DNA of 34,870 bases from CAZLNO01 sp964561005. Lineage in GTDB: Bacteria > Pseudomonadota > Alphaproteobacteria > Kiloniellales > Rhodovibrionaceae. A program made the translations under genes and the position numbers. Location of the stretch: assembly GCA_964561005.1 (NCBI GenBank), contig CAZLNO010000028.1, positions 1 to 34,870 on the forward strand, given 5' to 3'. The notes beneath the pieces are model-generated. The model was not told the DNA's origin, searched no databases, and saw only the letters and a list, made by a program, of their open reading frames with translations. Shown here one piece after another: positions 30,501-34,870 of the stretch. Position 1 is the stretch's first letter; each line of letters starts with the position of its first letter.

Positions 30501-32312
30501 ATGCCGGGGGAGGAAACGCTGACGACGACCAGGACCGACGCGGACATCGGCGCGGCCGGCGGCGCGCGCGGCGAGGAGCGCGTCTTCAAGGGACTCGGCG
30601 TGTCGCCCGGCGTCGCCATCGGGCCGGCGCACCTGCGCGATGCGCGCGAGCTGCAGGCGGTCGAGTACAAGATTCCCGAGGCGGAGATTCCGGCGGAGCG
30701 GGAGCGCTTCGACCGCGCGGTCAAGAAAGCGCGGCGCCAGCTTGGCAAGATCCGGGCCAAGGCCGACAGCATCCACGGCACGGCCGCGGAGGAACTGGGC
30801 TACCTGCTGGACGCGCACCTGCAGATGCTGCGCTCGCAGAGCCTGCTGAAGGGGGTGCGTGAGCGCATCGCCGGCGAGCAGATCAACGCCGAGGCGGCGG
30901 TGATGGCGGAGATCGACCGCATCGCCGAGGGCTTCGCCGCCGTGGAGGACAGCTATCTGAGGGCCCGCGCGCAGGAAATCCGCGAGGTCGGCCTGCGCAT
31001 CGTGCGCAACCTGCTGGACGCGCCCTATCGCGGCTTCGACCACCTGGAGCCGGCCAGCATCATCATCGCCGAGGAGATCACGCCCGCCGATACCGCGCTG
31101 ATGGACCCGCGCCACGTCGGCGGCTTCGCCACGGTGCTGGGCGGCGCCGAGGGGCACACCGCGATCATGGCGCGCTCGCTGGGGCTGCCGGCGGTGCTGG
31201 GCATCGCCGACCTGTTGGGGCAGGTGCGCACCGGCGAGACGGTGATCGTCGACGGCAGCCACGGCACGGTGATCGTCAATCCCACCGAGGCGCGGCTTGC
31301 CCGCTATCATCGCCGGCAGCAGGAAATGGCGCGCGAGGTCCGGGCCCTGCAGCACCTGCGCGACCTGCCCGCCGAGACCCGGGACGGCGAGCGCGTCGCC
31401 CTTTATACCAACCTTGAGTTGCCGCGGGAGCTGGAACAGGCCGTGGCCGCCGGTGCCGCGGGGGTGGGGCTGCTGCGCACGGAGTTCCTCTACATGAACC
31501 GCGAGGACGTTCCCGGCGAAGAGGAACAGTATTGGGCCTTGCGGCAGATCGTCGAGGGCATGGAGGGGCGTCCCGTCACCATCCGCACCCTGGATGTCGG
31601 CGGCGAGAAGCTGGCTTTTGCCCTGGGCGAACACCTGGGCGAGAGCACGAACCCGGCCCTGGGCCTGCGCGCCATCCGCCTGAGCCTGAAGGAACGCTCG
31701 CTGTTCGAGCCGCAGCTCGCCGCGATCCTGCGCGCGGCCGCGCACGGGCCGGTCCGGATCCTGCTGCCGATGGTGACCTCGGTGCAGGAGATCCGCGAGG
31801 CGCGGCGAGTGGTGCGGGACGTCCACGACCGGCTGCGCCGCGCCGGCGCCGGGGTACCGGAGACGATTCCCCCGGTGGGCGTCATGATCGAGGTGCCGGG
31901 CGCCGCGCTGGCCGCCGACGCCCTGGCGGCCGCGGCGGACTTCTTCGCCATCGGCACCAACGACCTGACGCAGTACACCCTGGCGATCGACCGCGCGGAG
32001 GAGCGCGTGGCCCATCTCTACAATCCGCTGCATCCCGCGGTCCTGCGGCTGATCCAGTTCGCCGTCGAGGCGGCGGTGCGCAGCAACATCCCCGTCTCGG
32101 TGTGCGGGGAGATGGCGGGCGACCCGCGTTACACCCCGCTGTTCCTCGGACTGGGCGTGCGCGAGCTGTCGATGGCGCCCAGCGTGCTGCCGCGGGTCAA
32201 GCAGCGGGTGCGCCGGCTCGACATCCAGGCCACGCGCTATCGCGCGATGGCGATCATGGAGCAATACGACAGCGGTCGCATCGCGGCGCTGCTGGACGAT
32301 TTCAACGATTGA
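30501..32312 (+). CDS. PTS enzyme I (phosphoenolpyruvate-protein phosphotransferase)
   Basis: 603 residues. It autophosphorylates from PEP and passes phosphate to HPr. An N-terminal HPr-binding helical domain, the phospho-His219 in GGAEGHTAIMARSLGLPAVLG (Glu-Gly before the His instead of the more common Thr-Ser), a TIM barrel with GVGLLRTEFLYM and the active-site Cys535 in VSVCGEMAGDP. There is no GAF domain, so it is not EI-Ntr (PtsP). The ATG at 30501 has no good ribosome-binding site. GGGGGAGG at about 30506-30513 sits before an in-frame CTG (30519), a possible non-standard start. It ends the EIIA-HPr-EI group. Confidence 0.94.
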   Translation: MPGEETLTTTRTDADIGAAGGARGEERVFKGLGVSPGVAIGPAHLRDARELQAVEYKIPEAEIPAERERFDRAVKKARRQLGKIRAKADSIHGTAAEELGYLLDAHLQMLRSQSLLKGVRERIAGEQINAEAAVMAEIDRIAEGFAAVEDSYLRARAQEIREVGLRIVRNLLDAPYRGFDHLEPASIIIAEEITPADTALMDPRHVGGFATVLGGAEGHTAIMARSLGLPAVLGIADLLGQVRTGETVIVDGSHGTVIVNPTEARLARYHRRQQEMAREVRALQHLRDLPAETRDGERVALYTNLELPRELEQAVAAGAAGVGLLRTEFLYMNREDVPGEEEQYWALRQIVEGMEGRPVTIRTLDVGGEKLAFALGEHLGESTNPALGLRAIRLSLKERSLFEPQLAAILRAAAHGPVRILLPMVTSVQEIREARRVVRDVHDRLRRAGAGVPETIPPVGVMIEVPGAALAADALAAAADFFAIGTNDLTQYTLAIDRAEERVAHLYNPLHPAVLRLIQFAVEAAVRSNIPVSVCGEMAGDPRYTPLFLGLGVRELSMAPSVLPRVKQRVRRLDIQATRYRAMAIMEQYDSGRIAALLDDFND

Positions 32313-32524
32313 CCGCCGGCGGGCAGTCGATATGCGCGCCTGATTCGCGGCCGGTTGTTCGATTCCCGGAAAACGCTTAGTCTCGGCGAAAGTGAACGAA
32401 CTCTAAACCCGACGAAAACAGGGCAAGCGCCGAAACCGGGGATGCAAACGACGGAATTCGCCGCCGATTCTGCCGAGGAAGGGGGGCGCGGCCCCGGATC
32501 GCGGCCGGCACGCGGAGGGCGCGC
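32313..32524. promoter_or_regulatory. Spacer before the divL-like gene with three GANTC sites
   Basis: 212 bases without a gene. GATTC, a CcrM (GANTC) methylation site, occurs at 32342-32346, 32361-32365 and 32466-32470, more than expected by chance for such G+C-rich DNA (about one in 300 bases by composition). CcrM sites often mark cell-cycle-controlled promoters in alphaproteobacteria. No clear CtrA site or -35/-10 pair is seen. Confidence 0.4.
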
Positions 32525-34870
32525 GTGATCACGCCGAACCAGATCCTGGCGCTCGCGGCCGTGGCCGGGCTGATCCTGGCGCTCGCCGCGATCGCGGCCT
32601 GCACGGTGTATGGCCGGCTGTGGCGCCGCGCGGCCGACCGTCTCGGGCGCAGCGAGGCGCGGTTCAACGAGGTGTCGGAGCTTCTGCTCAATAGTCCCTA
32701 CGGCTATCTCATCCTGTCGGACGACGGCGACAAGGTTTCGCACGGGCTGCGTCGCCTGTTGAATCTGGATGCCGAGACGGCCTCGGCGGCAGAGGTCTGC
32801 CGTCGCTTCGAGGACGAGGACGGCGAGGCCCTGGCCCATGCGGTCCGGCGCCTGCGCCGCGAGACCGCCCCTTTCGCGCTGACGCTGGCGACGCCCTCGC
32901 CGCGCCGCTGGCTGGAGGTGCGCGGGGTGACCGGCGGCCTGGCGCCGACGGTGTGGTTCAGCGACGTCAGCACCCAGGTGGCGCAGCGTCAGGCGGCGGA
33001 GGTGCGGGCCGCACGGCTGACCGAGAGCTTCGATCGCCTGCCCTTCCCCTTGTGGCGCCGCGATTCGGAGTTGCGTCTGATCGACTGCAACGCGGCCTAC
33101 GCGCGCGCGGTGGACCAGCCCCGCTCCAGCGTGCTGCGCGAAGGGGTGGAACTCCTGGGCGGCAGCCTGCAGGAAGCGGGACGGGCGCTCGCCGCCCGCG
33201 CGCGCGACAGCGGCGAGAGCACGGGCGAGGCACACCACGTGGTTGCCGAAGGCTCGCGGCGGCTGATGCAGATCGTGGAGACGCCCCTGGGCGACGGCAC
33301 GCTGGTCGGCTTCGCCGTGGACCGGACCCGCGAGGAAGAGTTCGAGGGCGAGCTTTCGCGCCATATCGCCGCCCACGAAGAGGTGCTGGAGAGCCTCGGC
33401 ACCGCCATCATCGTCTACGGGTCGGACCTGCGGGTCAAATTCTACAATGGCGCCTTCACCCAGCTTTGGGACCTCGACCCGGACTATCTGGAGAGCGAGC
33501 CCCACGTCGGCGACGTGCTGGAGACCATGCGCGAACAGCGTTCGCTGCCGGAACAGTCCGACTTTCCCGCCTTCAAGCAGGAGGTGATCGAACAGCTCCG
33601 CAACCTCATCCAGTCCGAGGAGGAGCTGATGCACCGCCCGGACGGAAGCACGCTGAAGATCACCAAGTCGCCGCACCCCCTGGGCGGGGTCCTCCTCACC
33701 TACGAGGACGTCACCGATCGCCTGACGCTGGAGCGCAACTTCAACACCATGATCGCGGTCCAGCACGAGACCATCGAGAACTTGCAGGAGGCCGTCGCCG
33801 TTTTCGGGCCGGACGGCCGGCTGCGGCTGTGCAACCAGGCCTTCGTCGACCTCTGGGGACTCGATCTGCGCCGGCTGGGCGAGCATCCCCACGTCCGCGA
33901 GCTGGTCGAGGCCTGCCGCCCGCATTTCGAGATCAGCGACGAGCGCTGGCCCGACCTGCTGGAGCACGTCATCGGACGCACCACCGAGCCCGAGCCGCGC
34001 CACGGCCGCATGGAGAACCGGGAGGGCCGGGTGATCGACTGGACCCAGGTGCCGCTCCCCGACGGCCAGAGCCTGTTCACCTACCTCGACGTCACCGATT
34101 CGATCCGCGTGGAGCGCGCGCTGCGCGAGCGGGCGGAGGCGCTGGAGACCGCGGATCAGCTCAAGTCCGAGTTCATCGCCAACATCTCCTACGAGTTGCG
34201 CACGCCGCTCAACGCGATCGTCGGCTTCGCGGAGATCCTCGACAACGGCTATTTCGGTGCCCTCAACGAGCGCCAGCGCGAGTATTCCCACGCCATCGTG
34301 CAATCCTCCCAGCGCCTGACCAGCCTGATCAACGACATCCTCGACCTGGCGACCATCGAGGCCGGCTACATGGAGCTTGAGTGGCGGGAGATCGATGTCC
34401 GCGAGCTGCTGGAAGAAACGGCGAAGCTGGCCCGCGAGCGCGCGCACACGCGGGGGCTGACCCTGGACATCGACTGCGCCCCGGAGACCGGCGTGTGCAT
34501 CGGTGACGCGCGGCGGATCAAGCAGGCGCTGTTCAACCTGCTCTCCAACGCCTTCAATTTCACGCCGGAGGGCGGGCGCGTGGTGCTGCACGGCGCGCGG
34601 GTCGGCGAGGAGGTGCACCTGGCCGTCAGCGACACCGGCATCGGCATGCCGAAGGAGGAGCAGGAGCGGGTGTTCGAGAAGTTCGTGCGCGGCCAGCCGC
34701 GCACCTCGGGCGCCGGACTCGGGCTGTCGCTGGTACGCAGCCTGGTCGAATTGCACGGCGGTCGGGTCGCGCTGGAATCCTCGCCGGCCGATGGTACGCG
34801 CGTGACCTGCGTCCTGCCGCGCGACCCCAGGCTGCAAGAGGCGCCGGCCGACGCCGGCACGATCGAGCTG
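32525..34870 (+). CDS. divL: DivL-like PAS sensor kinase with Tyr at the phospho-acceptor site (partial, right edge)
   Basis: 782 residues to the edge; the stop lies beyond it. The N-terminal membrane helix is ILALAAVAGLILALAAIAA. Then come several PAS-type domains (about 43-130, 165-265, 285-405 and 415-525), a HisKA-like domain and a HATPase_c domain (NLLSNAFNFTPEGG, DTGIGMPKEE, GAGLGLSLVR). The H-box reads NISYELRTPLNAI: Tyr556 (TAC, 34190-34192) takes the place of the usual His. This is the hallmark of DivL, the Caulobacter cell-cycle protein that binds DivK and CckA instead of working as a normal kinase. Start: GTG at 32525 with CGGAGG at 6 bases. DivL genes lie near the pckA/chvI/PTS region in other alphaproteobacteria, which supports the assignment. 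Confidence 0.88.
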   Translation, partial: MITPNQILALAAVAGLILALAAIAACTVYGRLWRRAADRLGRSEARFNEVSELLLNSPYGYLILSDDGDKVSHGLRRLLNLDAETASAAEVCRRFEDEDGEALAHAVRRLRRETAPFALTLATPSPRRWLEVRGVTGGLAPTVWFSDVSTQVAQRQAAEVRAARLTESFDRLPFPLWRRDSELRLIDCNAAYARAVDQPRSSVLREGVELLGGSLQEAGRALAARARDSGESTGEAHHVVAEGSRRLMQIVETPLGDGTLVGFAVDRTREEEFEGELSRHIAAHEEVLESLGTAIIVYGSDLRVKFYNGAFTQLWDLDPDYLESEPHVGDVLETMREQRSLPEQSDFPAFKQEVIEQLRNLIQSEEELMHRPDGSTLKITKSPHPLGGVLLTYEDVTDRLTLERNFNTMIAVQHETIENLQEAVAVFGPDGRLRLCNQAFVDLWGLDLRRLGEHPHVRELVEACRPHFEISDERWPDLLEHVIGRTTEPEPRHGRMENREGRVIDWTQVPLPDGQSLFTYLDVTDSIRVERALRERAEALETADQLKSEFIANISYELRTPLNAIVGFAEILDNGYFGALNERQREYSHAIVQSSQRLTSLINDILDLATIEAGYMELEWREIDVRELLEETAKLARERAHTRGLTLDIDCAPETGVCIGDARRIKQALFNLLSNAFNFTPEGGRVVLHGARVGEEVHLAVSDTGIGMPKEEQERVFEKFVRGQPRTSGAGLGLSLVRSLVELHGGRVALESSPADGTRVTCVLPRDPRLQEAPADAGTIEL

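Noticed and set aside
1..34870. CRISPR arrays, tRNA or rRNA genes, intact insertion sequences or prophage genes
   Set aside because: I found no regularly spaced repeats with unique spacers, no cloverleaf-like intergenic segment and no transposase or integrase.

Overview
The window is high-GC alphaproteobacterial DNA, probably from Rhodospirillales or a related order. The evidence is the linkage of pckA, chvI-chvG, hprK, an EIIA(Man)/HPr/EI regulatory phosphotransferase set and a divL-like kinase, plus a form I CO dehydrogenase cluster and the alphaproteobacterial CGTCAT...CTTGA palindromic intergenic repeat. One 100-N assembly gap (18519-18618) interrupts a nitrilase-family gene.

Layout. (1) 1-4412, minus strand: coxC-coxM-coxS-coxL, an aerobic Mo/Cu CO dehydrogenase with an MHYT-LytTR regulator. 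CoxL carries the form I motif AYRCSFR and runs off the left edge. Three direct repeats between coxC and coxM look like LytTR-binding sites. (2) 4413-4882: an A+T-rich leader upstream of a MarR-type regulator. (3) 5423-7983, minus: thrS and infC; infC appears to start at AUA. (4) 8039-10169: a GT4 glycosyltransferase and a divergent ABHD10-like hydrolase. (5) 10433-13006, plus: lipoprotein, histidine kinase and single-domain response regulator. (6) 13278-18094, minus: AmpG-like permease, macrodomain protein and a PatZ-like ADP-forming acyl-CoA synthetase/GNAT acetyltransferase. (7) 18222-22522: gapped nitrilase, DUF2147 protein, GNAT, pckA and a HugZ-like flavin-fold protein. (8) 22691-25569, plus: an exported protein built of about 38-residue repeats, then a chemoreceptor. 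(9) 25842-34870, plus: chvI, chvG, an hprK-rapZ gene fusion, EIIA(Man), HPr, EI and a DivL-like kinase with Tyr in place of the phospho-accepting His, running off the right edge.

How the parts fit. Regions 7 and 9 form a carbon-status and envelope-signalling locus. PckA makes PEP, the EI/HPr/EIIA relay reads PEP, HprK can modify HPr on Ser54, and ChvG-ChvI senses envelope or acid stress. The repeat protein and chemoreceptor lie between pckA and chvI, genes that are close neighbours in Rhizobiales, so they look like lineage-specific additions. The items most worth following up are the hprK-rapZ fusion, the repeat protein beside the chemoreceptor, the LytTR-type repeats upstream of coxM, the AUA start of infC and the Tyr-type DivL kinase.
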